This document shows positions 43,709-53,012 of a stretch of 64,000 nucleotides of DNA, piece after piece. Both the position numbers and the translations under genes were made by a program. How positions within the stretch are numbered: position 1 is the first letter of the stretch; each line of letters opens with the position of its first letter. The stretch is from Bin87 sp963692995. GTDB taxonomy: Bacteria > Chloroflexota > Dehalococcoidia > Lucifugimonadales > UBA3495. The stretch covers positions 2,232,001-2,296,000 of the forward strand of contig OY843611.1 in NCBI GenBank assembly GCA_963692995.1, given 5' to 3'. Below the pieces are notes generated by a model. The model was not told where the DNA came from, searched no databases, and saw nothing but the letters and a program-made list of their open reading frames with translations.

Positions 43709-45286
43709 ATGGCAAAAAACAACATTCAGATCCTCGGCGCGGTTCCCAGTCGGTACGGCGCTATCCTCACGGACGGCGCGTTGGAATTCGTCGCTGATTT
43801 GCATCGCAATTTTGAGGCCACACGGCGGCGGTTGATGCAGGCGCGAGTTCGCCGCCAGGCTGAGATCGATGCCGGCGCTACGCCGGATTTCCGGTCCGAA
43901 ACTCGTAGCGTTCGGGAAGGCGACTGGCGAGTACGCCCAGCCCCGGACGACCTGACCAACCGACGGGTAGAGATTACCGGCCCGTCGTCAAACCGCCGCA
44001 TGGTGATTAACGCATTGAATTGCGGCGCGCAGGTCTATATGACCGATTTCGAAGACGCCCATTCGCCGGCCTGGTTGCCTACCCTGGACGGACAACTGAA
44101 CGTGCGGGACGCGTACCGGCGCACGATCAGCGACGAAGCCGCTGACGGCCGACAATACCAGCTGAACGAAAGCCTGGCCACTCTGTGCGTCCGGCCCCGC
44201 GGGTTGCACCTGATGGAGCGTCACCTCCTGATTGACGGGGAACCCGTGGCCGGCAGTTTCTTCGATTTCGGTCTGACGGTTTTTCACAACCACGTCGCCC
44301 AGCAGAGTAACGGCACCGGCCCCTATTACTACCTGCCGAAGTTGCAGTCTCACTTGGAAGCCCGTTTGTGGAACGACGTTTTCGGATATGCCGAGGAACG
44401 TCTGGGTATTCCCCCGGGAACGATCAGCCCGACCGTCCTGATTGAGCACATCCTGGCCGCTTTTGAGATGGAGGAGATCCTGTATGAGCTGCGGGAACGG
44501 CCGGCCGGATTGAACCTGGGGCGATGGGACTATATATTCAGTGTCATCAAGGTATTCAACCAGCGGGGCGACATGGTGTTCCCCGACCGGGCACAGGTTA
44601 CGATGGCGACGCACTTCCTGACCTCTGCCGCGCAACTGCTGGTGAATACCTGCCATCGCCGCGGCGCGCACGCTTTGGGCGGTATGTCCGCATTCATTCC
44701 ACGCCGGGACGACCCGGCGGCCAACGACGCCGCCTTCGCCCAAGTTCGCGCCGACAAACAGCGCGAGGCGGATCAAGGCTTTGATGGAGCCTGGATTGCC
44801 CACCCCGGTCTCGTGGAGCCGGTGTTGGATGTGTTCCAGTCCGCGTTTTTCACCGACAACCAGCTATCGGTCATACCGGAAGTCCGCATCGCGCCCGATG
44901 ATCTGCTGGCCGTGCCTGAGGGCCAAATTACCGAGGCCGGGCTCCGCAACAACGTCAGCGTGGCGTTGCAATACATCGACGCCTGGACCCGTGGCAACGG
45001 CGCCGTTGCCATCTACGGATTGATGGAAGACGCGGCCACCGCCGAAATATCTCGGTCTCAACTTTGGCAGTGGATCAACCACGGATCCCACCTGGACGAC
45101 GGGCGCCCAATCACCGCTGAACTGTACCGACAGGCGCGCGCGGAGGAAGCGGCCGCTCTGGTCGAGCAGCGGGGCCAGGACAATCCCGGCGCGCTGGACA
45201 AGGCGGTGGAGCTGCTGGACGAAATCGTGCTGTCGGACGATTTCGTCGAGTTCCTGACGTTGCCGGGATACCGCTACCTGGATTAG
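43709..45286 (+). CDS. aceB: Malate synthase (A type)
   Basis: Condenses glyoxylate and acetyl-CoA to malate in the cytoplasm. The 525-residue length is that of isoform A. Landmarks: LNCGAQVYMTDFEDAHSPAW, CVRPRGLHLMERHL, YYYLPKLQSHLEARLWNDVF, TVLIEHILAAFEMEEILYEL, the signature LGRWDYIFSVIK, and the Asp/Glu metal-site regions. Isocitrate lyase is not in the window, so the glyoxylate source (isocitrate, glycolate or purine/ureide breakdown) is open. Weak AGG before ATG 43709. Three Uma2 genes follow, the first only 5 bases away. Confidence 0.95.
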   Translation: MAKNNIQILGAVPSRYGAILTDGALEFVADLHRNFEATRRRLMQARVRRQAEIDAGATPDFRSETRSVREGDWRVRPAPDDLTNRRVEITGPSSNRRMVINALNCGAQVYMTDFEDAHSPAWLPTLDGQLNVRDAYRRTISDEAADGRQYQLNESLATLCVRPRGLHLMERHLLIDGEPVAGSFFDFGLTVFHNHVAQQSNGTGPYYYLPKLQSHLEARLWNDVFGYAEERLGIPPGTISPTVLIEHILAAFEMEEILYELRERPAGLNLGRWDYIFSVIKVFNQRGDMVFPDRAQVTMATHFLTSAAQLLVNTCHRRGAHALGGMSAFIPRRDDPAANDAAFAQVRADKQREADQGFDGAWIAHPGLVEPVLDVFQSAFFTDNQLSVIPEVRIAPDDLLAVPEGQITEAGLRNNVSVALQYIDAWTRGNGAVAIYGLMEDAATAEISRSQLWQWINHGSHLDDGRPITAELYRQARAEEAAALVEQRGQDNPGALDKAVELLDEIVLSDDFVEFLTLPGYRYLD

Positions 45287-45291
45287 GCGAG

Positions 45292-46002
45292 ATGACCGCG
45301 ATGGCTACCGCTGCTACCGTCAATGATACCGACTTTTCAGCATACGATGACGGTCTTTATTTCGACCTGCCGCATCCGCTGTGGGTGAACATCCGGCCCA
45401 TCCTGGAATCGGTGGCCGGCAAGCTCACCGAAGATGACATCGACCAGTGGTTTGTCGGATTCCACGAGCTCAACCAAGGGCGCGGTTTTTACTTGGAATT
45501 GACCGCAGAGGGAGAGCTAGTAATCAACCCAATGGTGAACAGAAAAGGCTCATATGCCGAGCTGGAACTAGGCATAGACCTAGGTATTTGGAACAGGGAG
45601 CATGGCGGGGAGGCGCATGGGGCCAACGCCAATCTGCGCCTCCCCGACGGGTCGCGGATACGGCCCGACGCCCTATGGCTGTCGCCGGAGCAAGTAGCCG
45701 GCCTGCCTCCGGTAGCCGAAGACAGACCCATAACCGTCTGCCCGGCATTTGTCGTCGAGATAATGTCCGGCACCGACCGGCTGCCGCCCCTGCGGCGCAA
45801 GATGGAACGCTACATCGCCAACGGGGCGCGGCTGGGCTGGCTGATTGACCCCTACCGCCGGCGGGTGTACGTCTATCGTCCCGATACGGAGGTTGCGGTA
45901 CTGGAAGATCCGGAGACCATCAGCGGCGATCCGGTGATGCCAGGTTTCGTGTTCGAGGTGCGCCGGCGGATTTTCGCGTTGCACGAAGCCGCTGCGGGAT
46001 AG
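45292..46002 (+). CDS. Uma2-family (DUF820) PD-(D/E)XK nuclease-like protein, copy 1
   Basis: A 236-residue member of a family abundant in cyanobacteria and Chloroflexota, with a restriction-endonuclease-like fold and no settled function. Probable active-site residues are Asp126 (RIRPDALWL), Glu156 (FVVEIMSG) and Lys170 (LRRKMERY). The N-terminal half (FDLPHPLWVNIRPIL, FVGFHELNQGRGFYLEL) is shared with the two following copies, but ISLNPMVNRKGSYAELELGIDL-like stretches differ. The start may be ATG 45292 or 45301. It is coupled to aceB by a 5-base gap. Confidence 0.88.
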   Translation: MTAMATAATVNDTDFSAYDDGLYFDLPHPLWVNIRPILESVAGKLTEDDIDQWFVGFHELNQGRGFYLELTAEGELVINPMVNRKGSYAELELGIDLGIWNREHGGEAHGANANLRLPDGSRIRPDALWLSPEQVAGLPPVAEDRPITVCPAFVVEIMSGTDRLPPLRRKMERYIANGARLGWLIDPYRRRVYVYRPDTEVAVLEDPETISGDPVMPGFVFEVRRRIFALHEAAAG

Positions 46003-46007
46003 ACGCC

Positions 46008-46709
46008 ATGACAACCGATGTTGGTCTCAAAGATGCCGTCTCTATTGCAGCGGAGGATGGTTTCTATTTCGACCTGCCGCATCCGCTGTGGGTCAACATC
46101 CGGCCCATCCTGGAATCGGTAGCCGGCAAGCTCACCGAGGAAGAGATTGACCAGTGGTTTGTCGGATTCCACGAGATCAACCAAGAGCGCGGTTTTACCC
46201 TGGAACTGACGGCAGAAGGAGAATTGGTGATCAGTCCTATGGTGAATCGCGGCGGCCTTAGAGCTGAGTTTCGACTGGCGGGCGCGTTGCATAACTGGGA
46301 AGACGAACACGGTGGCGAAGCGGGCGGACCCGACGCCAATATGCGTCTGCCCGACGGCTCTCGGATACGGCCCGACGCCCTGTGGCTGTCGCCGGAGCAA
46401 GTAGCCGGCCTGCCTCCGGTAGCCGAAGACAGGCCCATAACCGTCTGCCCGGCATTTGTCGCCGAGATAATGTCCGGCACCGGCACGTTGCCGCCCCTGC
46501 GGCGCAAGATGGAACGCTACATCGCCAACGGGGCGCGGCTGGGCTGGCTGATTGACCCCTATCGCCGGCGGGTGTACGTCTATCGTCCCGATACGGAAGC
46601 TGCGGTACTGGAAGATCCGGAGACCATCAGCGGCGATCCGGTGATGCCAGGTTTCGTGTTTGAGGTGCGCCGCCGCATCTTCGCTTTGCACGAAGCCGCT
46701 GCGGGATAG
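46008..46709 (+). CDS. Uma2-family (DUF820) PD-(D/E)XK nuclease-like protein, copy 2
   Basis: A 233-residue paralog with the same catalytic pattern (RIRPDALWL, FVAEIMSG, LRRKMERY). Its C-terminal half is nearly base-for-base the same as the copies on each side, while the middle (GLRAEFRLAGALHNWEDEHGGEAGG) has diverged. The junction with copy 3, GCGGGATAGACGCCATG, repeats the junction with copy 1, so the duplication unit includes the spacer. It starts 5 bases after copy 1 ends. Confidence 0.88.
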   Translation: MTTDVGLKDAVSIAAEDGFYFDLPHPLWVNIRPILESVAGKLTEEEIDQWFVGFHEINQERGFTLELTAEGELVISPMVNRGGLRAEFRLAGALHNWEDEHGGEAGGPDANMRLPDGSRIRPDALWLSPEQVAGLPPVAEDRPITVCPAFVAEIMSGTGTLPPLRRKMERYIANGARLGWLIDPYRRRVYVYRPDTEAAVLEDPETISGDPVMPGFVFEVRRRIFALHEAAAG

Positions 46710-46714
46710 ACGCC

Positions 46715-47416
46715 ATGGCAACCGATGTTGGTCTCAAAGATGCCGTCTCTATTGCTGAGGAGGCTGGTTTCTACTTTGACCTGCCGCATCCGCTGTGGGT
46801 CAACATCCGGCCCATCCTGGAATCGGTGGCCGGCAAGCTCAATGAGGAAGAGATTGACCAGTGGTTTGTCGGATTCCACGAGCTCAACCAAGGGCGCGGT
46901 TTTACCCTGGAACTGACGGCAGAAGGCGAATTGGTGATCAGCCCTATGGTGAATCGAGGCGGAGGTAGAGCCGAATTTCGGTTGGCCATAGCATTGGGAA
47001 ATTGGGAAGAGGAACACGGGGGCGAAGCCTACGGACCCGACGCCAATATGCGCTTGCCCGACGGGTCGCGGATACGGCCCGACGCCCTGTGGCTGTCGCC
47101 GGAACAAGTAGCCGCCCTGCCTCCCGTAGCCGAAGACAGGCCCATAACCGTCTGCCCGGCATTTGTCGCCGAGATAATGTCCGGCACCGACCGGCTGCCG
47201 CCCCTGCGGCGCAAGATGGAACGCTACATCGCCAACGGGGCGCGGCTGGGCTGGCTGATTGACCCATATCGCCGGCGGGTGTACGTCTATCGTCCCGATA
47301 CGGAAGTTGCGGTACTGGAAGATCCGGAGACCATCAGCGGCGATCCGGTGATGCCAGGTTTCGTGTTCGAGGTGCGCCGCCGCATCTTCGCTTTGCACGA
47401 AGCCGCCGGCCAGTAA
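46715..47416 (+). CDS. Uma2-family (DUF820) PD-(D/E)XK nuclease-like protein, copy 3
   Basis: A 233-residue paralog, closest to copy 2: both begin with TDVGLKDAVSIA and differ mainly at the centre (GGRAEFRLAIALGNWEEEHGG). The catalytic pattern is intact. It ends EAAGQ rather than EAAAG. It is the last of the tandem set; a 5'-3' exonuclease gene starts 15 bases later, so a shared transcript is likely. Confidence 0.88.
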   Translation: MATDVGLKDAVSIAEEAGFYFDLPHPLWVNIRPILESVAGKLNEEEIDQWFVGFHELNQGRGFTLELTAEGELVISPMVNRGGGRAEFRLAIALGNWEEEHGGEAYGPDANMRLPDGSRIRPDALWLSPEQVAALPPVAEDRPITVCPAFVAEIMSGTDRLPPLRRKMERYIANGARLGWLIDPYRRRVYVYRPDTEVAVLEDPETISGDPVMPGFVFEVRRRIFALHEAAGQ

Positions 47417-47431
47417 GCGTAGCCTCCCGCT

Positions 47432-48316
47432 ATGAAAATTCACCTGGTTGACGGCACTTTCGAGCTGTTCCGCGCTCACTACTCACCTCGCCCGAACCGT
47501 TCCACCCCGGATGGGCGAGACATCAAGGCCACCCACGGCCTGGCCCAATCTCTTATCGCTCTGCTGGGGCAACCCGAGGTATCCCATGTGGCCGTTGCAT
47601 TCGACACGGTAATCCGTTCTTTCCGCAACGACCTGTTCGACGGGTACAAGACGGGTGACGGCGTGGAACCGGCGCTGCTGGCGCAATTTCCTCTGGCGGA
47701 ACGGATCGCCTCGGCCCTTGGCCTCACCGTTTGGTCGATGGTCGAATTCGAGGCCGACGACGCCATTGCCGCCGCCGCCGTTCGTTTCGCCGGTGCATCG
47801 TCGGTTGAGCAAGTCGTGATGTGCTCTCCGGACAAGGATTTGGCGCAGGTGGTGTCAGGCGATCAGGTGGTGATGCTGGACCGACGCAAGCGGGAAGTTA
47901 TCGACGAGGCCGGTGTGACGGCAAAGTTCGGCGTCTCACCGCCATCCATACCCGACTACCTTGCGTTGGTGGGCGATGCCGCAGATGGCATCCCCGGCAT
48001 CAAAGGCTGGGGCGCGAAAACCACTGCCGCCGTGCTCACCCGCTACGGACATATCGACCAAATCCCAACGGACGCTGGCGATTGGAATCTGAGCGTGCGG
48101 GGAGCCGCCAACCTGGTCAAAACCATGATGCAGCAGTGGGACAACGTCCAACTCTACCGCCGGCTGGCGACGCTCCGGCTGGATGTTCCCCTGCCGGAAG
48201 CCGCACCGGATCAACTGCGCTGGCTGGGCGTCCGGCAGCCGGATTTCGCAGAGCTGTGCCAGTCCCTCGGCTTGGAATCTCTGCTCAACCGGCTGCCGGA
48301 ACCTGCGCTCGTTTAG
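47432..48316 (+). CDS. 5'-3' exonuclease (PolA N-terminal/FEN-like), stand-alone
   Basis: A 294-residue flap-endonuclease-type enzyme like the N-terminal domain of DNA polymerase I. Metal-binding acidic residues are seen in HLVDGTFELFRAHYS, VAFDTVIRSFR, EFEADDAIAAAA and CSPDKDLAQVV. The helix-3-turn-helix DNA-binding segment is LVGDAADGIPGIKGWGAKT near 178-196. No polymerase domain follows. The ATG at 47432 has only a weak ribosome site. The 3' end overlaps the convergent TPR gene by 4 bases. A role in RNA primer or flap removal is likely. Confidence 0.92.
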   Translation: MKIHLVDGTFELFRAHYSPRPNRSTPDGRDIKATHGLAQSLIALLGQPEVSHVAVAFDTVIRSFRNDLFDGYKTGDGVEPALLAQFPLAERIASALGLTVWSMVEFEADDAIAAAAVRFAGASSVEQVVMCSPDKDLAQVVSGDQVVMLDRRKREVIDEAGVTAKFGVSPPSIPDYLALVGDAADGIPGIKGWGAKTTAAVLTRYGHIDQIPTDAGDWNLSVRGAANLVKTMMQQWDNVQLYRRLATLRLDVPLPEAAPDQLRWLGVRQPDFAELCQSLGLESLLNRLPEPALV

Positions 48317-49758
48317 CCGCAGTCAAACGGCTCCGCCAGTCGCCGGAGCTCGGCAGCGGCTTGATCAGCCGTGGGCGCCCAGGCGGCCCTCGCTTGGCCC
48401 AGCAAGCGGCGCGACGCCTCCGGGTCACCTTGCGCCGCCTCGGCTTCGAGACGCCCCATCCAGTAGGTGTCTCGCACCGACGACCGCCTTGACAGCCGCT
48501 CATTCAGCATTGCTTTGGCTTCGTCGTACCGGCCGGCCCGGATGTAGGTTTCCAGCAGCGTGTCCTCGAACACCTCCCGCTGGGCGTGGCTCCCGCCGAT
48601 GCGCGCCAGCATGGGATAGGTCGGGCCGATCAGGTTGGCGGCCTCATCATAGTCGCCGGCGACGAAAGCCGCCGCGCCCAACGCGATGGGAAGGGACATC
48701 TCGCGGGACAGGTCGTCCCCCTTTTCGCCCTGCGCGGTGAGACGGTCCACCAACTGGCCGGTGGCTTCCGCGTCGCCGGCGCCCGCGAAGGCGAGAGCGG
48801 CGTGGCAGTCGCGGAACGCCGCTCCCGGCCCGCTGGCCGCCGGCAACGCCAGATCCCGCACCTCGTCCCAAGGCTTGCCCGGCTCTTCTCCTGAATAAAC
48901 CTGCAAGCGCCACATCAGCGAAGCGGCGTCCTGCAAGTTCGCCAGGTTGCGCGCCTGCACCCCGGGCCGGATATGGGTTTCGTACAAGTCGAGGGCCTGG
49001 CTGTACCGCCCTTGCGCCAGCTCGAACAACGCCAGGTGCCATGACAGGTGGGTGTTGTAGGAGGCCCTTCGATCAAAGCCGTCCAGCCAATCCGCAAGCC
49101 ACCGCCCGCCGTTCCGGGCGTCGCCTTGCTCGAAGTACGAGTGCGTAACCGAGTGGCAGGCCACCGCGTTCAATGGGTTGCCTTCCAACGAGCGCGTGGC
49201 CAGATCCATTGCCGGCTCGGGCTGATTGGTTTCGTGGTGGGCAAAGGCGTACTGGCCCAGAAACGCCCAATCTTCTCCGTTGGCAGGAGCCACCTTGCGC
49301 ATCATCGCCATCAGGTGGTTGGGGAAATCGGGGACGCCGGCGCCGAAACAGCCCAGCATGTAAAGGCGTTGAGCGACCCGCATCGCCAGCGTATCGGTGG
49401 GGAAGTCGTTCAGATGCTCGTGGATCAGGCCAATGGCTTCGGTCCCCTTGCCGTGGGTGAAACAGTGCATGATGCTGGCGATCTGCGTTTCTTCCCGTGA
49501 GCAGCCGGCCGCAAGCGCGACTCCGCGCTCCGCCATTTCCCGAGCGGCGGGCACGTTCATCTGCAAGTGCAGGACGTAGGCCAGCGTAACATGGGCCATG
49601 GCAAAGCCATCGTCAGCGGCTATCGCCGCTCGGAGCTTCTCTTCCGGCCCGTAGTTTTGGGACAGCACTAAGTCCAAGCCCTCATGGTACGCGTCGGCGG
49701 CAGTTGGCGAGGAAGTCGTGACCGTGAGTCCGCTTCGATTTTTCACCATGGCACACAT
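48313..49758 (-). CDS. Tetratricopeptide-repeat protein, TTC38-like
   Basis: A 481-residue helical repeat protein resembling the tetratricopeptide repeat protein 38 family found in bacteria and eukaryotes, function unknown. Family-like segments are AADAYHEGLDLVLSQNYGPEEKLRAAIAADDGFAMAH, MLGCFGAGVPDFPNHLMAMM, CHSVTHSYFEQGDARNGGRWL and YNTHLSWHLALFELAQGRY. No signal peptide or membrane segment. AGGAGGG places the start at ATG 49758; ATG 49749 is an alternative. Confidence 0.85.
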   Translation of the reverse strand: MCAMVKNRSGLTVTTSSPTAADAYHEGLDLVLSQNYGPEEKLRAAIAADDGFAMAHVTLAYVLHLQMNVPAAREMAERGVALAAGCSREETQIASIMHCFTHGKGTEAIGLIHEHLNDFPTDTLAMRVAQRLYMLGCFGAGVPDFPNHLMAMMRKVAPANGEDWAFLGQYAFAHHETNQPEPAMDLATRSLEGNPLNAVACHSVTHSYFEQGDARNGGRWLADWLDGFDRRASYNTHLSWHLALFELAQGRYSQALDLYETHIRPGVQARNLANLQDAASLMWRLQVYSGEEPGKPWDEVRDLALPAASGPGAAFRDCHAALAFAGAGDAEATGQLVDRLTAQGEKGDDLSREMSLPIALGAAAFVAGDYDEAANLIGPTYPMLARIGGSHAQREVFEDTLLETYIRAGRYDEAKAMLNERLSRRSSVRDTYWMGRLEAEAAQGDPEASRRLLGQARAAWAPTADQAAAELRRLAEPFDCG

Positions 49759-50371
49759 CGGGATGCCCTCCTGAAATGACGAGTATGTACCCGCAGGTTA
49801 CCACAACACCGACACGGATTGCAGAGGCTACCCAACCCCGGCGCAGGACAACGCGCCTGCGCCATTCAACCGATTGCGAAAGCTGAACGCGCCGGCGGAA
49901 CCGCGTCGTCGGACACGCGCTTCCGCTTACATAGCAGGTCGATGCGTATAGATAATTTTGAATATCCAGGTTTTTTCGCAAGATTGTGTTCTATTCTGAG
50001 CGAAGTCGGAATATAATAACGGCACGTTCGACAGAGGAACTTGGCATAAGTTCCTGGTGCCGCGTCCTGCCCTTGGCGCTTTCCGTACGCGCCCCCAAAT
50101 AACCCGCGCAAGATGCCAACCGGCAGCGTACAGTAGTAGTCAACCGACAACTGATCGCACGACCCGCGTGCCATCAGCAGCGATGGCAGGGAATGAGGTC
50201 GGCCGAGGACTGGTGGATCCCGTAGCAGCTTGAACGTTGCGGAAAACGCGCCTTTCTTGCAACGCGCCTTTCTTTCCAGGAGGCAATCCGCGAGTTTTGC
50301 TTGTTCCGACTAGATCCGCCGGCTCTATAACGCGCGCAATCGCGCACTGGTTCCGTCGGCTGGAGATGCGC
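49759..50371. other. 613-base intergenic region with a nested hairpin
   Basis: No supported gene. TATAAT occurs at 50012-50017 without a good -35 box. Just after it is a nested hairpin at 50020-50062: outer CGGCAC/GTGCCG and inner AGGAACTT/AAGTTCCT. A repeat-like CGCGCCTTTCTT unit occurs twice at about 50247-50275. This could be a leader of the cysteine desulfurase gene. It does not show the T-box consensus. Confidence 0.35.
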
Positions 50372-51508
50372 ATGAGCGACATTTACCTGGACTATAACGC
50401 CACTACGCCAATCGATCCTTTGGTCGCCGAGGCCATGTTGCCGTACATTCACGGATTGTTCGGGAACCCGTCAAGCAGTCATTCTTTCGGGCAAGGCGCC
50501 CGCGAAGGCGTCAACTGGGCCCGCCGTGAGGTTGCCAATCTGCTTGGATGCGGCGCGGACGACCTGATATTTACCAGCGGAGGGACCGAGGCCAACAACC
50601 ATGCCATCAAGGGAGTAGCCTGGGCCAACCGCCATCGTGGCAATCACATCATCACCTCTGCCGTCGAACATCCCGCCGTGACGGAGGTTTGCGACTATCT
50701 GGCGGGACAGGGCTTCCGCGTCACTTACCTGCCGGTGGACGAGTGCGGCATGGTCCATCCTCAACAGGTTCAAGAGGCGATCACGCCGGCGACTCTGCTC
50801 GTTACGGTGATGCACGCCAACAACGAGGTCGGCACCATTCAGCCCATTGCCGAGATTGGGGAGATCGCCCACCGCTACGGCGCACTGATGCACAGCGACT
50901 GCGCCCAATCGGTCGGCAAGATTCCGGTAAAGGTGGACGACCTGGGCGTTGATCTGCTCTCCGTGGCCGGCCACAAGCTCTACGCGCCCAAGGGTATCGG
51001 CGTCTTGTACATTCGCCCCGGCGTCCGGCTGGAAAAACTGATGCACGGCGCCAACCACGAGCAAAACCGCCGCGCCGGAACGGAAAACGTAATCCAAATG
51101 GTCGGCCTGGCCAAAGCCTGCCAGCTAATCCAAGATAACTTGACCGACTACGCTTGGCACATGGCTGCAATGCGGAACCGACTTGAAAAAGGGATTATGG
51201 AATCGGGGGTTGCCCCTCGCGTGAACGGCCATCTTGAAAAAAGGCTGCCAAACACTTCCAGCATAGCCTTTCGCGGGTTGGAAGCCGACCGGATCCTGGA
51301 GAACCTGCCTACCGTCGCAGCCTCGGCCGGGGCCGCCTGTCACAGCGACCGGGTGGACGTATCGCACGTGCTGCGAGCAATGAACCTGCCCATCGAATAC
51401 GCCATGGGAACCCTCCGCTTGACCGTGGGTCGTTTCACTACAGAAGACGAAATCGACCGAGCATCGGCTGAGATCAACGCAGTCATCAAGACCCTATCCG
51501 TTGTCTAG
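50372..51508 (+). CDS. Cysteine desulfurase (NifS/IscS type)
   Basis: PLP enzyme of 378 residues that takes sulfur from cysteine, forming a persulfide for Fe-S clusters, thiolated tRNA, Mo-cofactor or, in some organisms, selenium transfer. ATG 50372 (MSDIYLDYNATTPID) is 6 bases after GGAG; another ATG 6 bases upstream is possible. PLP-binding Lys202 is in VAGHKLYAPKG, and catalytic Cys323 is in ASAGAACHSDRVDVSHVL. No iscU or sufU lies beside it. The loop around Cys fits group I enzymes. Confidence 0.93.
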   Translation: MSDIYLDYNATTPIDPLVAEAMLPYIHGLFGNPSSSHSFGQGAREGVNWARREVANLLGCGADDLIFTSGGTEANNHAIKGVAWANRHRGNHIITSAVEHPAVTEVCDYLAGQGFRVTYLPVDECGMVHPQQVQEAITPATLLVTVMHANNEVGTIQPIAEIGEIAHRYGALMHSDCAQSVGKIPVKVDDLGVDLLSVAGHKLYAPKGIGVLYIRPGVRLEKLMHGANHEQNRRAGTENVIQMVGLAKACQLIQDNLTDYAWHMAAMRNRLEKGIMESGVAPRVNGHLEKRLPNTSSIAFRGLEADRILENLPTVAASAGAACHSDRVDVSHVLRAMNLPIEYAMGTLRLTVGRFTTEDEIDRASAEINAVIKTLSVV

Positions 51509-51579
51509 GAACTGTTTTAAAAACTGGCAATCACACGGACCAGCCGGCGAACTAAACGCAAGAACCCGGGAGATAAAGC

Positions 51580-52929
51580 ATGACAACCCAGACCAATCCA
51601 GGCGCTCTGAACGCCGAAACCGTCGCCGGTTTCCAGAATGCCTTCACAGCTCAACCCAACCACCAGCTGATGCAGAACGTGGTCACTCAGCACGATGTGA
51701 ACGATGTGGCGCTGAACCGCAACATTGTTGCCGAGGCTACCCACTCCTTTTCCACCGTCCTGGACGACTGGGGCGTCACCAATCAGGCTCGTTCCGGCCG
51801 CTGCTGGATGTTCGCCGGCCTTAACCTCTTTCGGTCGGAAAGCCGGAACCTGCTCAACGTCAAAGAGTTCGAGTTCAGCCAGAGCTACGTGATGTTTTGG
51901 GACAAGATGGAAAGGGCCAACTACATCCTGGAGGCGGTGATTGAGACCGCCGACCGGCCCATCGACGACCGGGTGGTGGCCTGGCTGCTGCACCAGCCCC
52001 TGGGCGACGGCGGCCAATGGGATATGTTCGTCAGCCTGGTGCGCAAGCACGGCGTGGTTCCAAAGAGCGCCATGCCCGAAACGGAGAGTTCCGGCAACTC
52101 AATGCGGATGAACGCCGGCCTCAACTACCAGGTCCGCCAGGGGGCGCGGAATATCCGGCGCATCTACGGCGCGGAAGGCGGACTGGACGCCATGCGGGAG
52201 GCCAAGCAGGAGGCTCTCCAGTCCATCTACCGGATTTTGCGCATCCACCTGGGCAACCCGCCGGCGGAGTTCGACTGGCAATGGAAGGACAAAGAAGGCG
52301 AGTTCCACCGCGACGGCCAGATGACGCCGCTAAAGTTTGCCGAAAAGTATATTGCCACTCCCATGGAGGAGTACGTCTGCCTGGTCCACGACCCGCGCCA
52401 GTCCAGCCCGCCGGGACGCACCTACACCGTGCAATACCTGGGCAACGTGGTGGACGGCGCCCGCATCAAATACCTCAACGTGGACATCAATCTGATGAAG
52501 GACATCACGATGCGGATGCTGCTGGACGGCAAGCCGGTCTGGATGGGCTGCGACACCGGCAAGCAGATGCACCGGGACAAGGGAATGTGGGACGCCGAGC
52601 TTTTCGACTACGGCAGCGTCTATAACGCCGATTTTGACCTGGACAAGGCGGAGCGGCTGGAGTATCACCAGACCGCGATGACCCACGCTATGCTGTTCAC
52701 CGGTGTTGACGTGGTGGACGGGAAACCCCGTCGCTGGCGCGTGGAAAACAGCTGGGACGACAAGGTGGGCGAGAAGGGATTCTTCTTGATGAATGACTCC
52801 TGGTTCGCCGAGTACATGTTCGAGATCGCGGCCCCGAAGAGCTACCTGCCCGCCGAATTGCAGCAAGCGCTGGACCTGGAACCCATCGTGCTGCCGGCCT
52901 GGGACCCGATGGGTTCGCTAGCCGGCTAA
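51580..52929 (+). CDS. pepC: Aminopeptidase C / bleomycin hydrolase (peptidase C1B)
   Basis: A 449-residue papain-fold cytoplasmic aminopeptidase, usually a hexamer. The catalytic triad is visible: Cys75 in QARSGRCWMFAGLN, His369 in AMTHAMLFTGVDV and Asn390 in RVENSWDDKVGEKG. The start MTTQTNPGALNAETV matches the family N terminus; the ribosome site is a GGGAG about 11 bases before ATG 51580. The C-terminal tail (WDPMGSLAG) is where the family places its self-limiting arm. A hairpin follows the stop. Confidence 0.94.
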   Translation: MTTQTNPGALNAETVAGFQNAFTAQPNHQLMQNVVTQHDVNDVALNRNIVAEATHSFSTVLDDWGVTNQARSGRCWMFAGLNLFRSESRNLLNVKEFEFSQSYVMFWDKMERANYILEAVIETADRPIDDRVVAWLLHQPLGDGGQWDMFVSLVRKHGVVPKSAMPETESSGNSMRMNAGLNYQVRQGARNIRRIYGAEGGLDAMREAKQEALQSIYRILRIHLGNPPAEFDWQWKDKEGEFHRDGQMTPLKFAEKYIATPMEEYVCLVHDPRQSSPPGRTYTVQYLGNVVDGARIKYLNVDINLMKDITMRMLLDGKPVWMGCDTGKQMHRDKGMWDAELFDYGSVYNADFDLDKAERLEYHQTAMTHAMLFTGVDVVDGKPRRWRVENSWDDKVGEKGFFLMNDSWFAEYMFEIAAPKSYLPAELQQALDLEPIVLPAWDPMGSLAG

Positions 52930-52956
52930 TCGCGTCCCGTCCGCTTGGTCAGCCGC

Positions 52957-52988
52957 ATGGGGGTTGGTTCCGAAGAACCAGCCCCCCA
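52957..52988. terminator. Hairpin between convergent pepC and bicupin genes
   Basis: GGGGGTTGGTTC and GAACCAGCCCCCC form a stem with one bulge around CGAA. No U-run on either side. It is probably a weak bidirectional terminator. Confidence 0.5.
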
Positions 52989-53012
52989 CGCGCTTCCGGG
53001 AGTTCGGCGGTT

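Noticed and set aside
50160..50300. Possible T-box riboswitch (GGTGGATCCCG resembling GGTGGNACCGCG) before the cysteine desulfurase
   Set aside because: At least two mismatches in the invariant core, no clear specifier stem, and no U-run terminator.
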